From NCBI GenBank assembly GCA_022451965.1, contig JAKUNJ010000003.1, positions 100,299 to 164,298 on the forward strand: a stretch of DNA of 64,000 nucleotides, given 5' to 3'. Source of the stretch: Dehalococcoidia bacterium. Lineage in GTDB: Bacteria > Chloroflexota > Dehalococcoidia > Lucifugimonadales > Lucifugimonadaceae. The notes below the pieces were generated by a model. It had not been told where the DNA came from. It was given only the letters and a program-made list of their open reading frames with translations, and searched no databases. Positions 9,176 through 18,811 of the stretch are shown here, in pieces; position 1 is the first letter of the stretch; every line of letters begins with the position of its first letter. A program made the translations under genes and the position numbers.

Positions 9176-10167
9176 TTCTTTTTTATTAGATTAAGTTTTT
9201 CTGATAAAAGTATTATAATTCCAAACAAAGAAATAGGAGCAAATAATATTAGATGTACAGTTATAATTATTGATGCTCCTTGATTTGTAGAGATTCCAAG
9301 AATTAGGAATGCTAAAGTTCCAAAAAATTCAAATCCTCCTATATTTGCTGGTAATGAAGGAATTACACCAGAAAGATTTGTAATAGAACAAACAAAAAGT
9401 ATTATAAACAACAAATCTAATTTATTATGATTTGGTAATATTTCTACAGAAACTATGTAGTAAACACCAGCTTCAATAAACCAAATTAAAAAAGATAATA
9501 TATATAAATTTATATATTTTTTTATACTTCTCTTTTTACTAAAAAAAACAGTTAATGATTTTATAAAATTTAATAACTTTGATATCAGTAATTCAATTAA
9601 TGGGATTTTCAATTTATAAATTACAAAAAATACTATTGAAAACAAAGTAATGATAATAAAATAATTTACTAAATTATTTCCAAAATCAAGTAAATCAATA
9701 TTTCTATCATCCAGTTCAATTACATAATTAAATTCTTTTATAAAAGGCAGAGAAATAATTATAAAAATCAATAAAGCTAAAATATCAGTCAATCTTTCTG
9801 TAAATATAGTTGATAGTACTTTTATAAAACTTATTGATTCTTTATCTGAGACTCTCCTAACACGATAAATTTCACCTAATCTAAAAGGAAAAATATTATT
9901 TGCCATATAACCGATAATAGTTTCCATAAACATGTTAAGTTTATAGTTACCTATAAGTTCTTTATAAATAAATTTCCATCTCAAATATCTAAAAATAACT
10001 GATATAAAATAAACAAATGTAGCACTTAGTATAATAAACACATTAACTTTAGAAATATTAGAAAATATTTCATCAAAATCATTAATAATTATTACTAATC
10101 CATAAACAAAAAAAAGAGAAAGTATTATAGATAATGCATTATATATATTTAATCTAAATTTATTCAA
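9172..10167 (-). CDS. Lysylphosphatidylglycerol synthase transmembrane/flippase-like protein (UPF0104)
   Basis: 331 residues and strongly hydrophobic, with about eight membrane segments. The family motif PFRLGEIYRVRRV lies at about residue 93, and IPSLPANIGGFEFFGTLAFL near the C-terminus, both typical of the LPG-synthase TM/AglD-associated flippase superfamily. There is no soluble aminoacyl-transferase domain, so this is the membrane-only form often found beside glycosyltransferases, where it is thought to move lipids or lipid-linked sugars. It overlaps its neighbours by 8 and 4 bases, so it is part of one coupled operon. The exact substrate is unknown. Confidence 0.82.
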   Translation of the reverse strand: MNKFRLNIYNALSIILSLFFVYGLVIIINDFDEIFSNISKVNVFIILSATFVYFISVIFRYLRWKFIYKELIGNYKLNMFMETIIGYMANNIFPFRLGEIYRVRRVSDKESISFIKVLSTIFTERLTDILALLIFIIISLPFIKEFNYVIELDDRNIDLLDFGNNLVNYFIIITLFSIVFFVIYKLKIPLIELLISKLLNFIKSLTVFFSKKRSIKKYINLYILSFLIWFIEAGVYYIVSVEILPNHNKLDLLFIILFVCSITNLSGVIPSLPANIGGFEFFGTLAFLILGISTNQGASIIITVHLILFAPISLFGIIILLSEKLNLIKKK

Positions 10168-12160
10168 TATTTTCTAAGTTTTTTGATTTTAAGAATGTCC
10201 CATCTGAACTGCCTATAGAGGATTCAAAATCTCTGTATAGGATAAAATTTTTAAATTTTATTCTTTCTTGTGTATTCATAAAAAATTTAGTTAGATCAGC
10301 TAAGTTTTTATTTCTATAAATATTTTCAGGAAACCATTCTCTATGTGGAAATTCTCGAATTACTTTGTAGTTAACTAAGTCAATTTTGTCTAAATTTTTA
10401 TTATTTACTAACATCAAATCATAATCATTTTGTAATCTTTCATAATCCATATCACTAAACCAAGTAATTTTATTATTATTTCTTTGATACCACATCCATG
10501 GCCATGAAAACCCATCTGTAGAATCTACAGCAATAGATATATTTGATTTTTTTATTTGTAATTCTTCTATTTCCAATGAAATTTTATGTAATTCTTGTGA
10601 GGTCTGAGTATAAATAAGCATATCTTTTGGGTTATCAGATAACTTAAAAATTACATTATTAGTTGTCCTAATTGTCAATAAAGTTCCGAATAATGAAATA
10701 ATCACAATAAAAGAATAAAATAATAAATTAAACTTAAATGATTCTTTTGTGTAAATAAAAAATAATATAAACAGAATAAAACTAGAAATTAAATACAATA
10801 AATCATAGTAAATATTTGAAGAATCAGTGTAGTCAGAAAATAATATTTTTAGTATGAAAATAGATAAAATTGATGTTGTTACAAAATAGAAAATTAAAAT
10901 TGGATATTTAATTTTAATAATATAAGCTAATAAATCTTTAGAAAATATAGATAAAGCAAAAATCAATGGTAAAGTTATATTCACTGTTAACCAAGGCATT
11001 TTTTCCCCTGCAATTGAAAATGCAATAATACAAAATATTGACCAAAATCCAATTATTCTCTTTAAGAAACTTTTTTGGAATAAATAATATAAAGATAAAG
11101 GTAATCCAACTAAAAAAGGTAAAAATTCATTTGTAATAAGTATCAAAAAGTAATAATAGTAGGGTTGGCTACCTCTTGCAACTTCATGCTGAGCTAGCCA
11201 GTAACCAAGTGATTGCCATTGACCTGTTACTAACCCTTGAGGAGCAACTAGGAAAGTAGTAAACATAAAAATATAGATGAGTGAAAAAATTAACAATGAA
11301 ATCAAGTATATTTTTTTGTCTGTAGAAATACCAATGAATAAGGAAATTATGAGTAAAAAAATTGAAATTATCCAAGATACTATTATCCCTAAACCAGTTG
11401 GTAATCCAGGAGGTACACCAGGATAACCATCTGGAGTAGCTAGAGTAAAACCCAAAGATGACTGAAATATAGAAACTAGAGGAGCAGATAGTGGTAAAGA
11501 TAAGGTAAAAATAATAATAAAAATCTTGGTTTCATTAGTTATTTTATCTATACTAATTTTTCCTAATATAACATTTTTTATGTCATTGAAAGAATAGAAG
11601 AATAAAAAAATCAATAATCCCAAAACATTAATATACATACTTTCCTTGATCGTGTATCCAATTGATAAACATGCAACTGAAATATATATCCAAAGATTTT
11701 GTGAAGACTTAACGTACTTTATTATAGAAATAATAAATATTAGTAAAAAAAATGCCATAAATATATCATTTCTTGCGAAACGACTAAAATAAGCAATTGA
11801 AGGAGATATAGTAAGAAATATTGAAAAAATATAGCATGGAATAAATCCTAATTCTTTTCTCAGAAGAAGCGGAATAAATATTAGTAGAAAACCAAATATT
11901 GCAAAAGGTAGCCTCAAAATATAATTATTATCAGTAAATAACCAAAAAAAAGAAGAAAGAGTGTTAAATAAAAACATTCCATGAGTTAGAGGGTTGTGAT
12001 TATAGTAGTCCCCTTGAGAAGTTATAAATGAGAAAAAACCATGCAAACTTTCATCGTGATGAACTGCTCTATCGGATAAATCTAGGAATCTTAAGATCAA
12101 TGCAAAAATTGAAAGAATTATGTATAAAATTAGTTTGTAATTTATGTAAATTTTAGGCAT
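10160..12160 (-). CDS. TIGR03663-type membrane glycosyltransferase (GT-C/ArnT-like)
   Basis: 666 residues with about a dozen membrane helices. The N-terminal lumenal loop has the acidic motif HHDESLHGFFSF and a downstream NPLTHGMFLF. These fit the GT-C fold (PMT/ArnT-like) and particularly the TIGR03663 family from Chloroflexota and Archaea. The family is predicted to transfer a sugar from a polyprenyl-phosphate donor on the outer face of the membrane. The C-terminal ~130 residues are a more polar, exposed domain. It overlaps the DUF2298 gene above by one base (TAATG). The pairing with a DUF2298 protein is a known genomic association of this family. Confidence 0.8.
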   Translation of the reverse strand: MPKIYINYKLILYIILSIFALILRFLDLSDRAVHHDESLHGFFSFITSQGDYYNHNPLTHGMFLFNTLSSFFWLFTDNNYILRLPFAIFGFLLIFIPLLLRKELGFIPCYIFSIFLTISPSIAYFSRFARNDIFMAFFLLIFIISIIKYVKSSQNLWIYISVACLSIGYTIKESMYINVLGLLIFLFFYSFNDIKNVILGKISIDKITNETKIFIIIFTLSLPLSAPLVSIFQSSLGFTLATPDGYPGVPPGLPTGLGIIVSWIISIFLLIISLFIGISTDKKIYLISLLIFSLIYIFMFTTFLVAPQGLVTGQWQSLGYWLAQHEVARGSQPYYYYFLILITNEFLPFLVGLPLSLYYLFQKSFLKRIIGFWSIFCIIAFSIAGEKMPWLTVNITLPLIFALSIFSKDLLAYIIKIKYPILIFYFVTTSILSIFILKILFSDYTDSSNIYYDLLYLISSFILFILFFIYTKESFKFNLLFYSFIVIISLFGTLLTIRTTNNVIFKLSDNPKDMLIYTQTSQELHKISLEIEELQIKKSNISIAVDSTDGFSWPWMWYQRNNNKITWFSDMDYERLQNDYDLMLVNNKNLDKIDLVNYKVIREFPHREWFPENIYRNKNLADLTKFFMNTQERIKFKNFILYRDFESSIGSSDGTFLKSKNLENIE

Positions 12161-14388
12161 TAATTTAATGAGTATAATCTATATTTTTCATTATCAAATA
12201 GTAAATTAAATTTATCAAAATTTGAAATATTAGAATCTTTATATATTAGTCTCTCATAATCAGAAAAAATTATATATGAAATGTTATAGGTTTTAATAAC
12301 ATGATGATCTAGAGTTGGATTATTATAGAAATCTTCAATACTCTTTTCTAAATCAAGTATATATTGAGTATTTTTTCTCCATTGTAATTGATGGTTTGTC
12401 CAGGCTAAAGCTGTAGATCTTGAAGTAGCAGAAGAAATAAAATTTGATTTAGTATATGATTTCCCAACACCCTCTAAAACAATTTCATCAGCTGGAATAT
12501 TATGTTTTATGTATGAAATGATTTCTAATTCACTATCATCAAGATAACTTAGACCATTTAATGTATTCTCTCCCCCATTATCAATATTTCTAGTAGCAAT
12601 AGATGCTATCGACCACCAAATACTTGGAACTAATATCACTAATGTTGATACAACTATTATTGATTTTTTTCTTATTGAAATATTAAATAAAAATCTAAAA
12701 AATAAATAAGAAGAAATAATATTAATAAAAATATAGCAAATGAAATAAAACTTAAATATAGTATTCATTCTATTATCGAAAGCATCAACTACATACAAAA
12801 ATTCACTTCCATAAATAATTGTTAGGTTAGATAAAAGAATAATTAAAATTTGAGTATCTTTTCTGTTTATTATAAGCAGATATAAGATAGCTGATATTAA
12901 AAAACTAAAAAAGGTTACAACTAAGACATAGTTTATAAATAACTCTAAATTTAAGTATAAAGTTTTAGATATTAGTGAAAATGTAAATGAAAAAAATATT
13001 ATTAATAAAAATAACTTCAAGAAAAGTATTCTTGTTTTAATTTCTTTATATAGAGATGCTAGTAATGAAATAAATATAATAATAAATGGGAATCCCCAAT
13101 ATAAAAATATATGAATAAACCTTGAAGAAATCTTAACAAAATCTAAGTAAGGAAATTGTAATTGATTAGTTGGATTAATTATCAGTAATGCAAAAAAAGA
13201 GATAATAACTGGAATAAAGATTAATCTTAATATTAGATTTCTTCTAGTTATAAAAAATCTTTTTAATGTAATTTTAGTATAAATTTCTGATCTATTATGA
13301 AAGATTATTTGTAGAAATAAAAACCAAATTATTGGAACTATATACCAAGGATTAATTAATATAGTAATTAGAAGCAATAAATTTATTATAAATAAATTAT
13401 TTGGACTGAATTCTTTAGAATAAAATGTACTTATTATTTTAGATAGGCAAAAAATCACTATAGGTATAGCTAAAACGTGAGGATGTATATCACCTAATAT
13501 TATTGAAAATGAAGGAAATTCATTAATTGTATAATCTGAAAAGGGTATGTTTTCACTTGAGAAATTTATAATTCTTGAAATACTAAACCACCACCAATTT
13601 TCGCTAGGCCAAAATAAATCAAATTTATCTGAAGCATGTAATCCGTCTATCGATAGAGAATCATATAAATAGTTGCTACCTAAAGGTAAATGCGCAAAAA
13701 ATTCAAAAATAGCTATTAGTGGAGCTAAAAAAAATGTGAATATAAATGAAATCATATAGAAATATATTATTTTTGTTTTATTAGTACTAAAAATAAAATT
13801 ACTTAATAAACTTACAACTGATAAATAACTAAGTGATATTACTATTGGAAGTATAAAATTGTATGCTATCTCTGAATCTAAATTTATTATTTGAGGAACA
13901 GATGAAAAAACAAAATATCCGTATGAATAATATGAAATATTTTGATTATGAAACCATAAATCTTTAGGAATAAAAGTATCTCCATTCATTGATGATGAAA
14001 GAATCATATATTCCATAATTTTTTCCGTATGTATAATATCTGGATTTAGATATCTTATAAAAATTATGATTAGAAAGAAAAAGATAAAATTTAAATAATT
14101 TATGCTAATAAAACTCCTGATTACTATATTTAGAGATTTTTTTCTAAGTAAATAAATAATAGAAATAGCTAATATCAGAAGGTAAGAAAAAAGCCAAACT
14201 TTTTGATTAGATATTAAACTAAAAGTAAGTATTTTAGTTATAGTTCCAAAAGTTATTAATATTAAGAAACCAACTAATAAATTATTAATATTTGTTGGTA
14301 ATTTCCTAAAATATAGTTCATAACAAGCACCGGGTAGTATCAAAGAAATCAAGATACCAATGGCAAATAATATTTCTAATATGTACAT
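12160..14388 (-). CDS. DUF2298 / Chlor_Arch_YYY integral membrane protein
   Basis: 742 residues and extremely hydrophobic (roughly 14-16 helices). Key motifs: ISYYSYGYFVFS, the tyrosine-rich block that gave the Chlor_Arch_YYY family its name, and LGDIHPHVLAIP, the conserved DUF2298 HPH motif. A short soluble tail follows from about residue 600. The family is GT-C-like and of unproven function; it occurs in Chloroflexota and Archaea and supports the lineage guess. It is the first gene of a run of five overlapping genes down to 7090, only 5 bases after the rnc stop, so the whole stretch from 15682 may be one transcript. Confidence 0.85.
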   Translation of the reverse strand: MYILEILFAIGILISLILPGACYELYFRKLPTNINNLLVGFLILITFGTITKILTFSLISNQKVWLFSYLLILAISIIYLLRKKSLNIVIRSFISINYLNFIFFFLIIIFIRYLNPDIIHTEKIMEYMILSSSMNGDTFIPKDLWFHNQNISYYSYGYFVFSSVPQIINLDSEIAYNFILPIVISLSYLSVVSLLSNFIFSTNKTKIIYFYMISFIFTFFLAPLIAIFEFFAHLPLGSNYLYDSLSIDGLHASDKFDLFWPSENWWWFSISRIINFSSENIPFSDYTINEFPSFSIILGDIHPHVLAIPIVIFCLSKIISTFYSKEFSPNNLFIINLLLLITILINPWYIVPIIWFLFLQIIFHNRSEIYTKITLKRFFITRRNLILRLIFIPVIISFFALLIINPTNQLQFPYLDFVKISSRFIHIFLYWGFPFIIIFISLLASLYKEIKTRILFLKLFLLIIFFSFTFSLISKTLYLNLELFINYVLVVTFFSFLISAILYLLIINRKDTQILIILLSNLTIIYGSEFLYVVDAFDNRMNTIFKFYFICYIFINIISSYLFFRFLFNISIRKKSIIVVSTLVILVPSIWWSIASIATRNIDNGGENTLNGLSYLDDSELEIISYIKHNIPADEIVLEGVGKSYTKSNFISSATSRSTALAWTNHQLQWRKNTQYILDLEKSIEDFYNNPTLDHHVIKTYNISYIIFSDYERLIYKDSNISNFDKFNLLFDNEKYRLYSLN

Positions 14389-14393
14389 AGAAT

Positions 14394-15056
14394 TTATAAT
14401 TTATTTAAAGCTATTTTTGCTGCCTCTTTTTCGGCATCAATTTTTCTCTTTCCATAAGCTTCAGCATAAAGAGAGTTCTTTATATATAAAGATACCTTAA
14501 ATTTACCATCAGTATTTTTCTGGGATTTATATATAGGTAAATCTAAATTATCATCCTGAAGTTTTTCTTGAAGCATAGATTTTGGGTCGAAATATGCTCT
14601 TTCAGCAATTAAAAAATCAATCTTATCTTTAAATAAATTTATTAATAATTCACTTGTTTCAGAAATTCCAATTTTTATTGAAAAATAACCAAATAAAGCT
14701 TCAAATAAGTTACACAGATTTGAATTTTTATTTCTTCCATTATTTTTTTCCTCACCTTTTCCTAAAATTAATAACTCTCCTAAATTCAGTGATTTTGACT
14801 TATCAGAAAGAGAGTTTTGATTAACAATTTCTGATCTTATCTTAGATAAATCTCCTTCGGGAAGATCAGAATACTTTGAGTACAAGTAATTACTAACAAT
14901 AAAACTAATAACAGAATCTCCAAGATATTCTAACCTTTCATTTGATAAAAGTGTATTATTAGCGAGATTTTCATTAATAAAAGAACTATGGGTGAAAACT
15001 ACTTTTATTCCATCAGGATCAATTTTAGAGTATTTTTTTATTAGTTCATGAATCAT
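14394..15056 (-). CDS. rnc: Ribonuclease III
   Basis: The nuclease domain carries the RNase III signature NERLEYLGDSVISF, and the C-terminal dsRNA-binding domain starts at SMLQEKLQDDN and ends EAAKIALNKL. It cleaves double-stranded RNA in rRNA processing and mRNA turnover. I place the start at ATG 15054-15056, which overlaps the upstream stop as ATGA (220 residues). An in-frame ATG at 15077 would give 227 residues and a 24-base overlap. It lies between a DsbA-like gene and the membrane glycosylation genes on the same strand. The assignment is secure; only the start is in doubt. Confidence 0.94.
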   Translation of the reverse strand: MIHELIKKYSKIDPDGIKVVFTHSSFINENLANNTLLSNERLEYLGDSVISFIVSNYLYSKYSDLPEGDLSKIRSEIVNQNSLSDKSKSLNLGELLILGKGEEKNNGRNKNSNLCNLFEALFGYFSIKIGISETSELLINLFKDKIDFLIAERAYFDPKSMLQEKLQDDNLDLPIYKSQKNTDGKFKVSLYIKNSLYAEAYGKRKIDAEKEAAKIALNKL

Positions 15057-15682
15057 ATTGAGTGTTGCTTTGGCCAAGGGGGTTGAGGCTTCTTCAGTTC
15101 GCCAAAATAAGTATTATTATATGACAACATTTTTAAGCTCTCATAGAATTTCTTACTATCAGCTTCAGGAGGAGTAAAAGTTTTTAAGAAAACAGAATTA
15201 CCATCTTCAAATTCAATTGTTGGGGTGCCAAAAATACCTTTTTCTGAAGCATCATTATGAGACTCTGCAATATAAGATAAAGTATCTTGCGATAACATAT
15301 CACTTAAAAATGAATCCGAAAAAAGACCTAAATCTTTTACAATTTCTATTATGTAATCTTTTGATCTAACATCTTTCCTATCAACATGTTTTAGATGAAA
15401 AATTTTTTTCATATATTCATAACCTGCTTGTTTTGAAATTTTTCTAGCTGCAATACCTCCCAAATGTGGCCATATACCTCTACTTACATAATTATCTAAG
15501 TCTTGTTCCCACGCATACCAATTTTCACCATTATCTGAATTTTGTTGTTCCAATAAGTAAGGTTTCCAGTTTATTTCTACTAATGATAGTTCCTCCAAAT
15601 TGATCAACCAATATCCTGCTTGTCTTACCCAAGGGCAAGTATAATCAAAATAAACATTTATATGTTCAGTATTATTAGACAT
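15053..15682 (-). CDS. DsbA-family thioredoxin-fold protein (2-hydroxychromene-2-carboxylate isomerase/FrnE-like)
   Basis: 209 residues with an N-terminal strand VYFDYTCPWVRQAG, the DsbA/HCCA-isomerase/FrnE fold opening, and the cis-proline strand IFGTPTIEFEDG. The redox motif is CPWV, so the second cysteine of CxxC is missing. A glutathione-dependent isomerase-like or monothiol role therefore fits better than disulfide formation. There is no signal peptide, so it should be cytoplasmic. It is divergent from the CCA-adding enzyme across 50 bases, and its stop overlaps the preferred rnc start by 4 bases. Confidence 0.8.
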   Translation of the reverse strand: MSNNTEHINVYFDYTCPWVRQAGYWLINLEELSLVEINWKPYLLEQQNSDNGENWYAWEQDLDNYVSRGIWPHLGGIAARKISKQAGYEYMKKIFHLKHVDRKDVRSKDYIIEIVKDLGLFSDSFLSDMLSQDTLSYIAESHNDASEKGIFGTPTIEFEDGNSVFLKTFTPPEADSKKFYESLKMLSYNNTYFGELKKPQPPWPKQHSI

Positions 15683-15732
15683 AATAAAAATTTCCTTATT
15701 TTTGTAAAATTAAAAAATATAAAATTAAATCT

Positions 15733-16734
15733 TTGGATATTAATATAAATAATATAATTACATCAATATCAAACAAAAACAATTTTCTTAATTGTATTAT
15801 AGATTATTGTAAAAATTTCAAATCTAAAAATGATACAAACATTTATTTAGTTGGAGGTATTGTAAGAGATAGTTTTATAGACAAATCAATTACCAAAAAT
15901 ATGGATATTGATATTGCTGTAGACGGTGATATAGATAAATTTGTAAATGAAATCTCTAGAGATTTAAGTATAGATATACAAAATAAAGCACATAATTTTT
16001 TAAATTATAAATTGATTACTAGAGATTCAAATTTTTCTATTGATGTCGCTCATACAAGAAAAGAAAAATACTCTTCTAAAGGAGACCTTCCTAAGTGGGA
16101 GAAAGCCGGAATAATTGAAGATATGTACAGAAGAGATATAACAATAAATGCTATATCTGTAGAAATAACAAATAATGATCTATGCATAATTGATAAATTA
16201 GGTGGAATTAATGACATAAAGAATAAAACTATAAAGCTAATCCATGATAAATCATTAGAAGACGATCCAACTAGAATATACAGAGCTATAAAATATAAAA
16301 CAAGATTAGACTTTAGTTTTGATTTGCGTACTTATGATTATTTATTGAAATCTTTTGATGAATTAAGGAATATTTCTAACTTCAGAAAATATAATGAAAT
16401 CTTAAAAATTATTAACGAAGATAAACCTGAAAAGATTGCAACTTTCATAAATAAGAATAAGAAATTTCTTTCAATTTTCCCTGAATCTTTTCTAGAAAAG
16501 ATCCATTTTATTGATAAAGATTTCTGGGATAACAGCAGTAAAGAAATAAAAATATTTTTTTCATTATTCAACAATAGAGATTTTGTAATTAACGAATTTT
16601 TGGAAAGCTTAAACTTTTCAAAAAAAGAAAAGAAATACATTAATGGATTATATGAGCTTAAAGATTCACCAGAAAAAAACTTAAAAAATAATTATAATAA
16701 AGAACTACTAGCTAATTTATATCACTGCTTATAG
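15733..16734 (+). CDS. cca: CCA tRNA nucleotidyltransferase / poly(A) polymerase family
   Basis: 333 residues, class II nucleotidyltransferase. It has the nucleotide-site motif YLVGGIVRDSF, the metal-binding pair MDIDIA (DxD), RRDITINAIS, and EDPTRIYRAIKYKTRLDF. These enzymes add or repair the 3' CCA of tRNAs. The C-terminal half is shorter than in long CCA enzymes, and no HD domain is visible. The start is TTG at 15733, with no strong ribosome binding site. The 3' end overlaps the convergent OGG-type gene by 23 bases. Both tRNA genes in this window encode CCA, so repair may be its main job. Poly(A) polymerase cannot be excluded. Confidence 0.88.
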   Translation: MDININNIITSISNKNNFLNCIIDYCKNFKSKNDTNIYLVGGIVRDSFIDKSITKNMDIDIAVDGDIDKFVNEISRDLSIDIQNKAHNFLNYKLITRDSNFSIDVAHTRKEKYSSKGDLPKWEKAGIIEDMYRRDITINAISVEITNNDLCIIDKLGGINDIKNKTIKLIHDKSLEDDPTRIYRAIKYKTRLDFSFDLRTYDYLLKSFDELRNISNFRKYNEILKIINEDKPEKIATFINKNKKFLSIFPESFLEKIHFIDKDFWDNSSKEIKIFFSLFNNRDFVINEFLESLNFSKKEKKYINGLYELKDSPEKNLKNNYNKELLANLYHCL

Positions 16735-17602
16735 CAAATTTTTTATGTTCTCCTCCCCAGTTTGAAGCCCTGCTGGCTAATCTTTGCCTATGAAATATAT
16801 ATTGCTGAGCGTAAGAAGATATTCTACCCCATTTATTCATTGCTCTATCACTAGCTTTTTCAGGATTAATTTTTTTTGGAAATCTATACCATCTAATTAA
16901 TCCATTCAAGACATGCCTATCTACTGGAAATGATTCAAGCTTATCAAAAGAATAAGCTAAAATACAATCCGCAATTTTTCTACCTATTCCCTTCACTCTA
17001 ACTAATTCTTCTCTAGCTTTTAGGTAGGAGATTTGATCTAATTCGTCTAGGTAAATATTTTCATTATTTATTTTTTCAGCGATATTTATGATGTAAGGAG
17101 CTCTAAAGCCAAATCCTAATTCTCTTAATTTAATTTCACCGATTGATAAAATTTCATATGGATTTGGAAATTTATAATTGTTTAATTCTCTGAGTAATTT
17201 CATGTGATATTTTATTCTTGGTAAATTAGAGCAAGATGAAGTTATAAAACCAACAATACATTCCCATTTAGGTTGTTTAAGAATTCTTAGTTTTGGATAC
17301 ATCTTAATAACAGGATTTATTATATTATCATTACTTAACAAATCAAATCCATCTAAATATTTTGGATCTCTACCTAGATAATTTTCAAATTCACTTTTTA
17401 AATTGATATTTTTTACACCACCAATAATTTCTATTTCTAAACATTTATTTAGCTCACTTACTGTTATAAGAGTATCTTTGAAGTAACCTTTATAGGTATT
17501 TGAGGTATTTGAAATTTTTTGCCAGCTAAAAGATTGACCTGAATCTAAAGTATTATGTAAATCTATGTCTAATTCGATTTTTAATTTATTCATATTTGTC
17601 AT
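16712..17602 (-). CDS. ogg: 8-oxoguanine DNA glycosylase, OGG1-type (HhH-GPD)
   Basis: 296 residues, the OGG1/AlkA-like HhH-GPD superfamily. The N-terminal domain contains LDSGQSFSWQK, the OGG_N signature also seen in human OGG1. The helix-hairpin-helix VKGIGRKIADC holds the catalytic lysine, and the following FPVDRHV holds the conserved aspartate. The enzyme should excise 8-oxoguanine from DNA and nick by beta-elimination. OGG1-type enzymes are less usual in bacteria than MutM. The start may be M1 or M4 (17593); both overlap the upstream small membrane gene. The 3' end overlaps cca on the other strand. Confidence 0.88.
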   Translation of the reverse strand: MTNMNKLKIELDIDLHNTLDSGQSFSWQKISNTSNTYKGYFKDTLITVSELNKCLEIEIIGGVKNINLKSEFENYLGRDPKYLDGFDLLSNDNIINPVIKMYPKLRILKQPKWECIVGFITSSCSNLPRIKYHMKLLRELNNYKFPNPYEILSIGEIKLRELGFGFRAPYIINIAEKINNENIYLDELDQISYLKAREELVRVKGIGRKIADCILAYSFDKLESFPVDRHVLNGLIRWYRFPKKINPEKASDRAMNKWGRISSYAQQYIFHRQRLASRASNWGGEHKKFAISSDIN

Positions 17603-18008
17603 AAGCTATAGATAATAAAAAAGGGTATATAAAACTTATAATAACTACAGACAAAAAAACAATAATCACAAGATGAATAATTTTTATTTTCTCAAAAAAA
17701 AATAAAAAAATTGAAAAAAAAACTAATACACAGAAAATAAAAATATTTATGAAAATAAATGGTATTAAATCAAAATCTTTTATATTGTTGTATTCAAAAA
17801 AAATGATAATTATTGAATAAATTAATATAAAAACTAACAAACCTAACATATTATAAAAAATTAGTTTTCTTGAATTAAAATAGTTAGTTTTAGTATTTAG
17901 TACTGTAAAGATATTGTAATAACTAGAAAAAAATAACCAATTAGTGAGCATCAAAATAAAACCTAAAACTAAATTGTAAATACTCACAACAGATCCACCA
18001 AATAACAT
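17586..18008 (-). CDS. Four-helix membrane protein of unknown function
   Basis: 140 residues with four clear hydrophobic segments (about residues 8-30, 48-70, 80-105 and 112-133). It is poor in charged residues apart from short Lys/Asn loops. I recognise no family. It lies between ispE and the OGG-type glycosylase, overlapping both. If translation begins at the in-frame GTG at 17985-17987 rather than ATG 18008, the overlap with the ispE stop is a classic GTGA, so that start is attractive. The operon position suggests co-expression with isoprenoid and repair genes but gives no function. Confidence 0.65.
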   Translation of the reverse strand: MLFGGSVVSIYNLVLGFILMLTNWLFFSSYYNIFTVLNTKTNYFNSRKLIFYNMLGLLVFILIYSIIIIFFEYNNIKDFDLIPFIFINIFIFCVLVFFSIFLFFFEKIKIIHLVIIVFLSVVIISFIYPFLLSIAYDKYE

Positions 18009-18811
18009 TTATGATTAGTATTTTTTTCTATTATTTCTTTAAAGTTATAAGAAGATTTTTCATTATCTATTATAGAAAAATAACTAGGTCCAGCTCCAGA
18101 CATACTTATATTAGGTAAACCCATTTTTAATAAATCATTTTTTATATCTCTCAAGTCATGAAAAATAGAAAGTGCAGATTCTTCTAATCCATTGAATAAA
18201 GATTCTGAGATATTTTTTCTAGATCTAATTTTTTTGAGTAAATGTTCTTGATATTCACCATTAGTATAAGATTTTAAGTTACTAAATATCTTATAAGTTT
18301 TGTTTTCAATTAGAATATTTGGATAAATTAATAAAATATTACTTAAATTTGGTTTTTCAATAAAAGTAATTTTTTCTCCTTTTCCTTCAATCAGAGCTGT
18401 ATTAGGACCCAGAAAAAATGGAATGTCCGATCCAAATCTTAATCCAATATCAAACATTTCTTTAGAGTCAAGATTAAGTTCTAAGTATTCATTTAAGCCT
18501 TTGATTACAGAAGCAGCATTTGAAGAACCTCCACCTAAACCAGAGGAATATGGAATATTTTTTTTTATCCTAATAGAAATTTTTTCAGTAAAATATTTTT
18601 TTTGCATATGTAATAGGATTTTTGTGACTAAGTTTTCATCTTCTTTGATTCCTAATTGTTTTACACTATTAAAATCAGATTTTTCTATTTGAATCTCATC
18701 AAATAAAGATATCTTAGAGATAACAGTCTTTATAGAATGAAAATTATCATTTCTTTTGCTTAAAACTTCTAATCCAAGATTTATCTTTGCAAAACTCTTA
18801 ATTTTATACAT
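17984..18811 (-). CDS. ispE: 4-diphosphocytidyl-2-C-methyl-D-erythritol kinase
   Basis: 275 residues of the GHMP kinase family. The ATP loop is PYSSGLGGGSSNAASVI, and the N-terminus KSFAKINLGLEVL is typical of IspE. The C-terminal motif SMSGAGPSYFSI is GHMP motif 3. It phosphorylates CDP-methylerythritol in the non-mevalonate isoprenoid pathway. Its start overlaps the rsmA stop by 8 bases; the rsmA-ispE order is common in bacteria. No other MEP-pathway gene is visible in the window. It marks the organism as using the MEP route. Confidence 0.95.
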   Translation of the reverse strand: MYKIKSFAKINLGLEVLSKRNDNFHSIKTVISKISLFDEIQIEKSDFNSVKQLGIKEDENLVTKILLHMQKKYFTEKISIRIKKNIPYSSGLGGGSSNAASVIKGLNEYLELNLDSKEMFDIGLRFGSDIPFFLGPNTALIEGKGEKITFIEKPNLSNILLIYPNILIENKTYKIFSNLKSYTNGEYQEHLLKKIRSRKNISESLFNGLEESALSIFHDLRDIKNDLLKMGLPNISMSGAGPSYFSIIDNEKSSYNFKEIIEKNTNHKCYLVDLL

